Source: Eurosta solidaginis (Eukaryota; Arthropoda; Insecta; Diptera; Tephritidae). Taken from it: a stretch of DNA of 64,000 bases. The first letter of the stretch is position 1. Each line of letters opens with the position of its first letter. Shown piece after piece: positions 22,285 to 33,570 of this stretch. The DNA is taken from positions 88,022,603-88,086,602 of the forward strand of contig NC_090321.1 in assembly GCF_040869045.1 (NCBI RefSeq), read 5' to 3'. Position numbers and translations under genes: made by a program. The notes below the pieces were generated by a model. That model worked only from the letters and a program-made list of their open reading frames with translations. It had not been told where the DNA came from and did not search any database.

Positions 22285-22565
22285 TTGGTCCTCCAACAGC
22301 AGCCGGTTCTATGTTCTGGAGTGACTAGGGGGTTTTCTTCCACAATCAAGGGCTGGTATTTCAATGTTCAAAAAGTGTCACCCTGTGGATGAACTGTCCC
22401 TCATTTACTTAATCGAGGGAGGCGTCGAACCTAACCCCGCATCTGTAGATTACTGCTGCATCAGCTGAAAATAAATATGTATACCTAAAACGGTCACACT
22501 CTTGTCTGTATGTCTCGTCGGAACGTGGTTTCACTGAAGATGTTCTGGGATAACCCCTTATACTC
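22285..22565 (+). mobile_element. Diverged 5' leader of a jockey-like LINE
   Basis: Blocks match, in the same order, the minus-strand leader of LINE copies A and B: cagccggttctatgt, ccaagggctg-type, acggtcacactcttgtc and gatgttctggg. Identity is lower and spacing differs, so this is a related but older element fragment on the plus strand. Confidence 0.55.
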
Positions 22566-22955
22566 GGTATCGACGAGATTTCTTTTAAACATGTATGGAT
22601 CCTTGCTATTCACGCCCAACGGCGAATTGGGCCGCGTTTAAGAGCACATCTGCTTTTTCAACGTCTATTAATAGTCATTACTGGCATAGTTTTAACGACT
22701 ATCACCAATGCTGGTAAGATACCCAGACAAAATTCCAGTTGATGTTCACGCCAAAGGGAGCCTCGGCTATCTTTAAGAGCTGCAATCTTCGAAGTTTGAA
22801 CAGGAGTAGTCTCGAGCACCAGTCTCTGCCGCCCATTTCACCCTTTCCGGCACCAGCATACGTTTGCGTATTAGTTAAAGCAGGTTAAATACTTATTTTG
22901 GTCGTGTTGTATAGCTTTGTTGCTTTGATGACGACAAAAGGGGACCAATAAATCA
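22566..22955. other. No clear feature
   Basis: Moderately GC-rich compared with its surroundings, perhaps the continuation of a decayed retroelement, but no motif is secure on either strand. Confidence 0.3.
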
Positions 22956-23158
22956 CCTTGTCGGTTTCTTCCATTTGAAGCTACCAAGCGTTTATGTAAA
23001 TCCACCTTTGTTACGAAACGGACAAAGTCGCCAGATGGGAACAGAAATACTCCCACACTACTGGGTCTTCTAATTTGCGCCAGATGGCGCAATGCAAAAG
23101 AGACTGCTGTGGTTCCCTGGACGGCCAAAATCGTTTAAGCAGCTAAGCGCCAATGAAG
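22956..23158 (+). mobile_element. LINE 3' end, diverged
   Basis: It ends tggacggccaaaatcgttta, then agcagctaagcgccaat and an aagtaag tail. This matches the 3' end of the LINE family seen at 17616-17890 and 45060-45134. Upstream codons are degraded. Confidence 0.6.
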
Positions 23159-24354
23159 TAAGAAAATATATTTAAAATAAATTCAGTGGTGTAAACATAA
23201 ACATTTTTTTAAAGAAGAACTTGCTATAGACACTTTGTTTTTCATACGTCAGAAAATATTTGATGTATATTAGGAAGCTTTGCGACGCAGTCACTCACAT
23301 TCACAGTCACCACTATAAACTTAATACCAAAAATTTCATATAGGTATTCAGGATTACTGTCCCTCACTGAAGTGAATTAATGCTCTAAATGATAGGAATT
23401 TTCGTACACACAAGAGAAAAAATTACTTGTTGCGTTATACATAATTTGCCCCTTAAATTCCGACTTAGATACTTAAATATGGTTTCGCGAAATTCGTAAG
23501 TGTGATTTCCTAAACAAATGGTATCACCTTGCGACAAATTTGTTAATAGACCCCCGTTATGAACTTTGATCTCAGGCTATCGAAAATCGAAAAGCGAATT
23601 TCCAATTCGTATTATGGCAGCTCATCGCTCTCGAAATTTTCGTTGAATATCTAGTTTTGAATCGACAAAAAAGTCCGAATGCACAACATCTGAGAACTGT
23701 TGCCAATTTTAAAATTCATCGAATAGGCTCTTGTGCATTTCTGCACCAGTTCATCTATACTGGACAGCAAATCCATAAACCCGTCTTTGGACTGTCTAAA
23801 GTTTTGAATAAACCATAAACAAAATTTATAATTGCAACACCTTTAACAACTTGTTTAGAAAGCTACACCTATTCGGTGGAATTTATATCCAAAGTTTGGA
23901 AGCACCCCTCAGCCGTTTTCTGCCTCTGGCTAGTTCCATTACACTTTCCTTATTTTCTTCAAAATTCCGTCGTAGTCATACTTTTTGCTTTTGTTTATTT
24001 TTATTTCATTTGACAGGTGATGGAAATGTGTTATTGGAAAAGTTTAAATTTATCGAAGTTCATCGAATGAGCATCAGAATATCAAATGAAAATTCTTCCT
24101 CTTTCCTCTTACTTCAGCTCTTTTGATCATAGAATTTACTTCAAAAAATAAGACTATTCATCGATCGAATCGTGTTTCGACGGCTCAACTTGGGTTTTCC
24201 AATATTTTAAAATATATCTCACAAATAGTTTTTGCTTATATAATTTCCTGTATGGTTGTTTTAATAATTAGCCTCAGTATGTTACTATGGAAGTTTAAAG
24301 GGAATTCATGTAAGTTTTTTGGGAATGCCTATTTATTATATATTAATGTCAACA
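23159..24354. other. AT-rich interval with no supported feature
   Basis: Open frames of 91 and 118 codons (starting at 23851 and 24123) are rich in Phe, Ser and Leu and show no recognisable domain. The second runs into the MITE at 24357, so I do not call either a gene. Confidence 0.4.
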
Positions 24355-24356
24355 TA

Positions 24357-24505
24357 TGTGACCCGGCCTATGAAAAGGTGGCTTATGACTCAAAAAAGAA
24401 ACAGCTGTTAAAGATAAACAATGCATTTCTTCAGTTTCTTAGTAGTTTTTCTTTTGCATTATTTTTTTTTGCGTCATAAGCCACCTTTTCATAAGCCGGG
24501 TCACA
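24357..24505. mobile_element. 149-bp MITE with ~34-bp terminal inverted repeats
   Basis: The ends are tgtgacccggcctatgaaaa and its inverse, with pairing through ggtggcttatgac (one mismatch region). TA flanks both sides (24355-24356 and 24506-24507). There is no coding capacity. The TA duplication and size fit a Tc1/mariner-type miniature element mobilised in trans. Confidence 0.8.
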
Positions 24506-24613
24506 TATAACAAATGTTGAAAAAGTTCCCCAAAATTCTACGCTTTAATATGAAGTAAATAATTTAGTTTAAGCCAGTTCACTGTTGATGCCATTATGAG
24601 AAAATTAAATAAA

Positions 24614-27600
24614 AACAAGTAAGGAAGGCTAAGTTCGGGTGTAACCGAACATTATATACTCAGTTGAGAGCTGTGGAGACAAAGTAAGGGAAATCACCAT
24701 GTTGTAAAAGGAACCTAGGGTAACCCTGAAATGTGTTTGTATGACATGTGTATCAAATGGAAGGTATTAAAGAGTATTTTAAGAGGAAGTGGGCCATAGA
24801 TCTATAGATGGACGCCATTTAGGGATATCGCCATAAAGGTGGACCAGGCCTGACTCGAGAATTTGTTTGTACGATATGGGTATCAAATGAAATGTGTTAA
24901 TGATAATTTTAAAAGGGAGTGGGCCTAAGTTCTATAGGTGGACGTCTTTTCGAGATATCGCCATAAAGGTGGACCAGGGTGACTCTAGAATTTATTTTGT
25001 ACGATATGGGTATCATATAAAAGGTATTAATGAGTATTTTAAAAGAGCGTGGGCCTAAGTTCTATAGATGGACGCCTTTTCGAGATATCGCCATAAAGAT
25101 GGACCAGGAGTGACTCTTGAATTTGTTTGTACGATATGAGTATCAAATGAAAGGTGTTAATGAGTATTTTAAGAGGGCGTGGGCCTTAGTTCTATATGTG
25201 GACGCCTTTTCGAGATATCGCCATAAACGTGGACCAGAGGTGACTCTAGAATTTGTTTGTACTATATGGGTATCAAATGAAAGGTGTTAATGAGTATTTT
25301 AAAAGGGAGTGGGCCTTAGTTCTATAGGTGGACGCCTTTTCAGAATATCGTTATAAAAGTGGACCTGGGTTGACTCTAGAATGCGTTTGTACAATATGGG
25401 TGTCAAACGAAAAGTGTAATAAGTGTTTTAAAAGGGAGTGGGCCTTTGTTCTATGGGTGGACGCCTTTTCGGGATATCGCCATAAACGTGGACCAGGGGT
25501 GACTCTAGAATGCGTTTGTACAATATGGGTATCAAATGAAAGGTGCTAATGAGTATTTTAAAAGGGTGTGGGCCTTATTTCTCTAGGTGGACGCCTTTTC
25601 GAGATATAGCCATAAAGGTGGACCAGGGGTGACTCTAGAATTTGTTTGTACGATATGGGTATCAAACGAAAGGTGTTATTGAGTATTTTAAAAGGCAGTG
25701 GGCCTTAGTTCTATAGGTAGATGCCTTTTCGAGATATCGCCATAAAGGTGGGCCAGGGGTGACTCTAGAACTTTTGTGTACGATATGGATATCAAATGAA
25801 AGGTGTTAATGAGTATTTTAAAAGGGTGTGGGCCTTAGTTCTATAGGTGGACGCCTTTTCGAGATATCGCCATAAAGGTGGACCAGGGGTGACTCTACAA
25901 TTTGTTTGTACGATATGGGTATCAAATGAAAGGTGTTAATGAGTATTTTAAAAGGGCATGGGCCTTAGTTCTATAGGTGGATGCCTTTTCGAGATATCGA
26001 CATAAAGGTGGACCAGGGGTGACTAGAATTTTATTATACGATATGGGTATCAAATAAAAGGTGTTAATGAATATTTTAAAAGGGAGTCGGCCTTAGTTCT
26101 ATAGGTGGATGCCTTTTCGAGATATCGCCATAAAGGTGGGCCAGGGGTGACTCTAGAATTTTTTTGTACGATATGGGTATCAAATGAAAGGTGTTAATGA
26201 GTATTTTAAAAAGGCGTGGGCCTTAGTTCTATAGGTGGACGCCTTTTCGAGATATCGACATAAAGGTGGACCAGGGGTGACTCTAGAATTTGTTTGGACG
26301 ATATGGGTATCAAATGAAAGGTGTTAATGGGTATTTTAAAAAGGAGTGGGCCTTAGTTCTATATGTGAACGCCTTTTCGAGATATCGCCATAAACGTGGA
26401 CCAGGGGTGACTCTACAATTTGTTTGTACGATATGGGTATCAAATGAAAGGTGTTAATGAGTATTTTAAAAGGGCGTGGGCCTTAGTTCTATAGGTGGAT
26501 GCCTTTTCGAGATATCGACATAAAGGTGGACCAGGGGTGACTCTAGAATTTTATTATACGATATGGGTATCAAATGAAAGGTGTTAATGAATATTTTAAA
26601 AGGGAGTGGGCCTTAGTTCTATAGGTGGATGCCTTTTCGAGATATCGCCATAAAGGTGGGCCAGGGGTGAATCTAGAACTTTTGTGTACGATATGGATAT
26701 CAAATGAAGGGTGTTAATGAGTATTTTAAAAAGGAGTGGGCCTTAGTTCTATATGTGAACGCCTTTTCGAGATATCGCCATAAAGGTGGACCAGGGGTGA
26801 CTCTACAATTTGTTTGTACGATATGGGTATCAAATGAAAGGTGTTAATGAGTATTTTAAAAGGGCGTGGGCCTTAGTTCTATAGGTGGATGCCTTTTCGG
26901 AATATCGTTATAAAAGTGGACCTGGGTTGACTCTAGAATGCGTTTGTACAATATGGGTGTCAAACGATAAGTGTAATAAGTGTTTTAAAAGGGAGTGGGC
27001 CTTTGTTCTATGGGTGGACGCCTTTTCGGGATATCGCCATAAACGTGGACCAGGGGTGACTCTAGAATGCGTTTGTACAATATGGGTATCAAATGAAAGG
27101 TGCTAATGAGTATTTTAAAAGGGTGTGGGCCTTAGTTCTCTAGGTGGACGCCTTTTCGAGATATCGCCATAAAGGTGGACCAGGGGTGACTCTAGAATTT
27201 GTTTGTACGATATGGGTATCAAATGAAAGGTGTTAATGAGTATTTTAAAAGGGTGTGGGCCTTAGTTCTATAGGTGGACGCCTTTTCGAGATATCGCCAT
27301 AAAGGTGGACCAGGGGTGACTCTACAATTTGTTTGTACGATATGGGTATCAAATGAAACATGTTAATGAGTATTTTAAAAGGGCGTGGGCCTTAGTTCTA
27401 TAGGTGGATGCCTTTTCGAGATATCGACATAAAGGTGGACCAGGGGTGACTCTAGAATTTCTTTATACGATATGGGTATCAAATGAAAGGTGTTAATGAA
27501 TATTTTAAAAGGGAGTGGGCCTTAGTTCTATAGGTGGATGCCTTTTCGAGATATCGCCATAAAGGTGGGCCAGGGGTGACTCTAGAATTTTTTGTACGAT

Positions 27601-29300
27601 ATGGGTATCAAATGAAAGGTGTTAATGAGTATTTTAAAAAGGCGTGGGCCTTAGTTCTATAGGTGGACGCCTTTTTGAGATATCGACATAAAGGTGGACC
27701 AGGGGTGACTCTAGAATTTTTTTGTACGATATGGGTATCAAATGAAAGGTGTTAATGAGTATTTTAAAAAGGAGTGGGCCTTAGTTCTATATGTGAACGC
27801 CTTTTCGAGATATCGCCATAAACGTGGACGAGGGGTGACTCTAGAATGTGTTTGTACGATATGGGTATCAAATTAAAGGTATTAATGAGGGTTTTAAAAG
27901 GGAGTGGCCCTTAGTTGTATATGTGAAGGCGTTTTCGAGATATCTACCAAAATGTGGACCAGGGTGATCCAGAACATCATCTGTCGGGTACCGCTAGTTT
28001 ATTTATATATGTAATACCACGTACAGTATTCCTTCCAAGATTCCAAGGGCTTTTGATTTCGCCCTGCAAAACTTTTTCATTTTCTTCTACTTAATATGGA
28101 AAGTGTCACACCCATTTTTCCAAGTTTTTTTCTAAAGTTATATTTTGCGTCAATAGACCAATACAATTACCGTGTTTCATCCATTTTTTCGTATTTGGTA
28201 TATAATTATGGCATTTTTTTCATTTTTCGTAATTTTCGATATCGAAAAAGGGGGCGTGGTCATAGTCGGATTTCGGCAATTTTTTATACCAATACAAAGT
28301 GAGTTCAGATAAGTACGTGAACTGAGTTTAGTAAAGATATATCGATTTTTGCTCAAGTTATCGTGTTAACGGCCGAGGGGAAGGACAGACGGTCGACTGT
28401 GTATAAAAACTGGGCGTGGCTTCAACCGATTTCGCTCTTTTTCACAGAAAACAGTTACCGTCCTAGAAGCTAAACCTCTACCAAATTTCACAAGGATTGG
28501 TTAATTTTTGTTCGACTTATGGCATTACAAGCATCCTAGACAAATTAAATGAAAAAGGGCGGAGCCACGCCCATTTTGAAATTTTCGTTAATTTTTGTAT
28601 TTTGTTTCACCATATCATTACTGGAGTTGAATGTTGGCATAATTTACTTATATTCTGTAAAGATATTAACTTTTCTTTTAAAATTTTAATTTAAAAAAAA
28701 AATTTTTTAAAAGTGGGCGTGGTCGTTCTCCGATTTTGCTAATTTTTATTGAGCAGACATAGAGTAATAAGAGTAACGTTCCTGCCAAATTTCATCATGA
28801 TATCTTCAACGACTGCCAAATTACAGCTTGCAAAACTTCAAAATTACCTTCATTTAAAAGTGGGCGGTGCCACGCCCATTGTCCAAAATTTTACTAGTTT
28901 TCTATTCTGCGTCATAAGCTCAACTCACCTACCAAGCTCCATCGCTTAATGCGTATTTGGTAATGAATTATCGCACTTTTTCGATTTTTCGAAATTTTCG
29001 ATATCGAAAAAGTGGGCGTGGTTATTGTCCGATATCGTTCATTTTAAATAGCGATCTGAGATGAGTGACCAGAAACCTACGTACCAAATTTCATCAAGGT
29101 ACCTCAAAATTTACTCAAGTTATCGTGTTAACGGACAGACGGACGGACGGACGGACATGGCTAAATCGAATTTTTTTTCGATACTGATGATTTTGATATA
29201 TGGAAGTCTATATCTATCTCGATTCCTTTATACCTGTACAACCAACCGTTATGCAATCAAAGTTAATATACTCTGTGAGCTCTGCTCAACTGAGTATAAA
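24614..29300 (-). mobile_element. DINE-1-like element E2 with large array
   Basis: Minus orientation, about 4.7 kb. From left to right it has the 3' end aacaagtaaggaaggctaag, the hairpin gttcgg-gtgtaa-ccgaac (24633-24650), the subterminal tatactcagttgagag, about 25 monomers of 130 bp (about 24700-27970), a 1.2-kb core with 'aaagtgggcgtgg' and 'ttcgatatcgaaaa' boxes, a GGAC/GTCC microsatellite near 29130-29155, and the 5' end ctcaactgagtataaaa at 29300. It has no transposase and would depend on an autonomous Helentron if the family assignment is right. Element E3 begins at the very next base. Confidence 0.65.
24700..27970 (-). repeat. 130-bp tandem array of E2 with a duplicated 12-monomer block
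   Basis: Typical monomer order: 'ggtggaccaggggtgactct', 'agaatttgtttgtacgatat', 'gggtatcaaatgaaaggtgt', 'taatgagtattttaaaaggg', 'gtgggccttagttctatagg', 'tggacgccttttcgagatat', 'cgccataaa'. A rare variant pair (gaatatcgttataaaagtgg with a gaatgcgtttgtac neighbour) occurs at 25328 and again at 26885. The interval of 1557 bp equals about twelve monomers, which indicates a higher-order unit present twice. Confidence 0.9.
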
Positions 29301-31365
29301 AAACAAGTAAGGAAGGCTAAGTTCGGGTGTAACCGAACATTATATACTCAGTTGAGAGCTGTGGAGACAAAGTAAGGGAAATCACCATGTTGTAAAAGGA
29401 ACCTAGGGTAACCCTGGAATGTGTTTGTATGACATGTGTATCAAATGGAAGGTATTAAAGAGTATTTTAAGAGGAAGTGGGCCATAGATCTATAGATGGA
29501 CGCCATTTAGGGATATCGCCATAAAGGTGGACCAGGCCTGACTCGAGAATTTGTTTGTACGATATGGGTATCAAATGAAATGTGTTAATGATAATTTTAA
29601 AAGGGAGTGGGCCTAAGTTCTATAGGTGGACGTCTTTTCGAGATATCGCCATAAAGGTGGACCAGGGGTGACTCTAGAATTTATTTTGTACGATATGGGT
29701 ATCAAATAAAAGGTATTAATGAGTATTTTAAAAGAGCGTGGGCTTAAGTTCTATAGATGGACGCCTTTTCGAGATATCGCCATAAAGATGGACCAGGAGT
29801 GACTCTAGAATTTGTTTGTACGATATGAGTATCAAATGAAAGGTGTTAATGAGTATTTTAAGAGGGCGTGGGCCTTAGTTCTATATGTGGACGCCTTTTC
29901 GAGATATCGCCATAAACGTGGACCAGGGGTGACTCTAGAATTTGTTTGTACTATATGTGTATCAAATGAAAGGTGTTAATGAGTATTTTAAAAGGGCGTG
30001 GGCCTTAGTTCTATAGGTGGATGCCTTTTCGGAATATCGTTATAAAAGTGGACCTGGGTTGACTCTAGAATGCGTTTGTACAACATGGGTGTCAAACGAA
30101 AAGTGTAATAAGTGTTTTAAAAGGGAGTGGGCCTTTGTTCTATGGGTGGACGCCTTTTCGGGATATCGCCATAAACGTGGACCAGGGGTGACTCTAGAAT
30201 GCGTTTGTACAATATGGGTATCAAATGAAAGGTGCTAATGAGTATTTTAAAAGGGTGTGGGCCTTAGTTCTCTAGGTGGACGCCTTTTCGAGATATCGTC
30301 ATAAAGGTGGACCAGGGGTGACTCTAGAATTTGTTTGTACGATATGGGTATCAAATGAAAGGTGTTAATGAGTATTTTAAAAGGGTGTGGGCCTTAGTTC
30401 TATAGGTGGACGCCTTTTCGAGATATCGCCATAAAGGTGGACCAGGGGTGACTCTACAATTTGTTTGTACGATATGGGTATCAAATGAAAGGTGTTAATG
30501 AGTATTTTAAAAGGGCGTGGGCCTTAGTTCTATAGGTGGATGCCTTTTCGAGATATCGACATAAAGGTGGACCAGGGGTGACTCTAGAATTTGTTTATAC
30601 GATATGGGTATCAAATGAAAGGTGTTAATGAATATTTTAAAAGGGAGTGGGCCTTAGTTCTATAGGTGGATGCCTTTTCGAGATATCGCCATAAAGGTGG
30701 GCCAGGGGTGACTCTAGAATTTTTTTGTACGATATGGGTATCAAATGAAAGGTGTTAATGAGTACTTTAAAAAGGCGTGGGCCTTAGTTCTATAGGTGGA
30801 CGCCTTTTCGAGATATCGACATAAAGGTGGACCAGGGGTGACTCTAGAATTTGTTTGTACGATATGGGTATCAAATGAAAGGTGTTAATGAGTATTTTAA
30901 AAAGGAGTGGGCCTTAGTTCTATATGTGAACGCCTTTTCGAGATATCGCAATAAACGTGGACCAGGGGTGACTCTAGAATGTGTTTGTACGATATGGGTA
31001 TCAAATTAAAGGTATTAATGAGGGTTTTAAAAGGGAGTGGCCTTTAGTTGTATATGTGAAGGCGTGTTCGAGATATCTACCAAAATGTGGACCAGGGTGA
31101 TCCAGAACATCATCTGTCGGGTACCGCTAGTTTATTTATATATGTAATACCACGTACAGTATTCCTTCCAAGATTCCAAGGGCTTTTGATTTCGCCCTGC
31201 AAAACTTTTTCATTTTCTTCTACTTAATATGGTAGGTGTCACACCCATTTTTCCAAGTTTTTTTTCTATAGTTATATTTTGCGTCAATAGACCAATACAA
31301 TTACCATGTTTCATCCATTTTTTCGTATTTGGTATATAATTATGGCATTTTTTCATTTTTCGTAA
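29301..31365 (-). mobile_element. DINE-1-like element E3, tandem to E2 and 5'-truncated
   Basis: It starts with aacaagtaaggaaggctaag directly after the last base of E2 and repeats the E2 hairpin, subterminal motif and first monomers almost exactly. It then has about 13 monomers and the start of the core, and stops at about 31365 within 'catttttcgtaa', where E2 would continue. The microsatellite and 5' end are missing. The head-to-tail junction without intervening bases is notable. Confidence 0.65.
29390..31100 (-). repeat. 130-bp tandem array of E3 (about 13 monomers)
   Basis: Monomer order matches E2 on both sides of the rare variant pair. The start-to-variant distance is 716 bp here (714 in E2) and variant-to-array-end is 951 bp (953 in E2, measured from its second variant). 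E3 therefore looks like the E2 array with one 12-monomer unit missing. Confidence 0.88.
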
Positions 31366-31445
31366 AATTAGTGCACTTAGTCATGAGCCAAAAAATTGTG
31401 TCTAAATGTGTACTTAGTCAAGTACAGACAAATACTATGAGTGAC

Positions 31446-31794
31446 CGAAGAGGATAAATATAATAAGAGCCGTCACTCGTTATTTTTTTAGGCATTTACT
31501 CGAAGTAAACTGTGAGGTAGTCGCTTCTTTTGTTTTATGAGGAACATTTTTGAATTGCCTTCCATTTATGCAGGCGGTGTTGTCACTTTATGCAAACGTG
31601 TTTTTTGGAAAGAGAATTAAATAATTAATTAAATACAGTCGGAAAAATAAACACAAATACCCCATGAAAATGTATAGAAGACATTTATAAACATCTCGCC
31701 CAAAAAAAAAAAAGTAGCAACTACCTCATAGTTTACATCGAGTAAATGCCTAAAAAATAACGAGTGACGGCTCTTATTTTATTTATCCTCTTTG
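31446..31794. mobile_element. 349-bp MITE, hAT-like, ~90-bp inverted ends
   Basis: The left end cgaagaggata and the right end tatcctctttg are inverted, with pairing over about 90 bp (through cgtcactcgttatttttt and tttactcg). gagtgac occurs immediately outside both ends (31439-31445 and 31795-31801), a 7-bp match that could be a decayed 8-bp hAT duplication. It has no coding content. Confidence 0.7.
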
Positions 31795-31801
31795 GAGTGA
31801 C

Positions 31802-32085
31802 TAGCTCATAAAATAGAAAATACATACGAGTGCCCCGCAACACATATGTCCCATACATATATGACATTGTTGAGTATAAACTGAAATCATAGTCGCTTTA
31901 ACTCAGTAGCATGTTGGTTTCGTGTGTAATACACTGTATACTTCGTTTATTATCGGTTTTTCTTTAGCGCTGTATTCAGTTTAGTTTCGTATACATCGTT
32001 GTGTTGCTAGCGTCAGAAGACTGATATGACTATATTCATTTTATTGCACTGTAGTCTTTTTTATTCCAATTAGTGTTTTCGTATA
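31802..32085. other. No clear feature
   Basis: A short interval between two inverted-repeat elements. Nothing recognisable. Confidence 0.35.
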
Positions 32086-32671
32086 ATGCGGCAGTTACCC
32101 ACCGACGTGTGCCGTACGTAAGGATGTTTGTCGTACGAAGCACGTTTGACCGAACTCTCAAGCCCGTAGGAATCAATGTGTGCGTCTGTGTACATGTACA
32201 TAACATATTTGTGTGTGTATTGTTTACAGATAAGCACTGTTGCCATTGACCATTTTGCATGTATGCTTATGGAAACATCAACTTTTTCCAATTTAATTTT
32301 TGATATTGTAAAAGGCCGGAATACATATTAAATAAGTATAAATAGATTAAATATTTATAATCAACACTTTTACATAATTATTTCGAATTATTTCCACAAT
32401 TTTTCAAACTTTAATTAGGCATTTTTGCATAAAATTGCAAACGGTCAAAAATTAGCGCACAAAAGTTTACTAGGCAACTCTGTCTAGTGAGAGAGCGATC
32501 AGCTGACACGTTCTTACGGAAAAAATCAAAATTGTTTTGATTTCTACGTTCCGGGCTACGTACGTACGGGCGTTGCACGTCGGTGAGTTTTCGTTTACAT
32601 TGCACACTCATAAGATAGGTCGTGTCAGCTGACACGTTTTTTCTACGTACGTTCGTGGGTAACTGCCGCAT
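32086..32671. mobile_element. Candidate MITE with atgcggcagttacccac ends
   Basis: atgcggcagttacccac (32086) recurs inverted, ending at 32671. Internal sequence includes a palindrome gtgtcagctgacac (about 32626-32639), with a related ctgacacg box near 32495. No convincing target duplication is visible, so exact ends are uncertain. The 60- to 95-codon frames inside have no known motif and overlap one another. Confidence 0.55.
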
Positions 32672-33026
32672 AACACAGTTGACTTTCTTGCTCAATAGGA
32701 CAATTGAGTACTGAACTGCTTCGTGGCTTATGAGCGGTTATTCATTTTACGAAGCATGACTATGTAAATGTGTTTTAGTGGATATAAGTGCTTGATATTC
32801 TTTGTTTGTGTACGCACTAATACTAATTTTTTGGTTAGTCCACTAATAACCTTAAAACATGAATAATTGCAGCTCACTGGTAACTATACCATCTGGGGAT
32901 CGTGGCAAATTCTTTTGATGGGTCCCTATCAATAAAAATCGTCCCGTTGTACTCAGTTTAGTTTTAACAAGTTTCGAAATATTCAGCGTACTCAATTACA
33001 CGTAGTATATGTCCCACTAATGGCCA
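32672..33026. other. No clear feature
   Basis: Sequence between the MITE and the P-like transposase remnant. It could be part of the P-like element upstream of its readable codons, but no motif shows it. Confidence 0.3.
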
Positions 33027-33570
33027 TGGGCCTCCTCTCTTAGGCAAGAGAGAATTTTCGAGATTTCTGTTCCGCAAAAGTGTCTATAACATCATCAAAA
33101 TTTAAAGATCGGGCTATAGAATTTTCAATAGGAAGAATAGCTAGGTTACATAACCTGTCTTGTCTCCTAAAGGCAAAAGCATGTGCTTAATCGCATGAAC
33201 GATTTTATGTCGTCGCCCATTCTGCTCGAAAAGACGTACCTGGAGCTATTTCAGAAGGGACTATTAATAACCAATAGAGCGTTGGTAGGTTTATACGACG
33301 ACCTTAAGCAAAATTCAAATGTGGAATACATATTGACATACCGACTAAACCAAGATGTTCTTGAAAATTTTTTTGGTGCTATGCGTAGGAAAAGTGGTTT
33401 AAACGATCACCCGACTCCAAAGGAGTTTCAATATAGGCTGCGAAAATATATTTTGGGTAACATGGAGGCTTCCTAGGTGGTAATACTGCATGCAAAGACG
33501 ATTAAGAAAACTGTGATAATATATGATAGCATGCCTGCATCCCAAGAAATATTGAATACTATCGGCGACG

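Noticed and set aside
24123..24479. 118-codon plus-strand frame with hydrophobic stretches
   Set aside because: No recognisable domain, no start context, and its end lies within an inverted-repeat MITE.
25328..25549. 73-codon frame MDAFSEYRYKSG..., also at 26885 and 30017
   Set aside because: It spans two copies of the 130-bp satellite monomer and repeats wherever the same monomer pair repeats. The period is not a multiple of three and there is no protein family signal.
24700..27970. Regular array that might suggest a CRISPR-like or gene-cluster structure
   Set aside because: Monomers are contiguous 130-bp tandem repeats without spacer/repeat alternation, inside a eukaryotic transposon.
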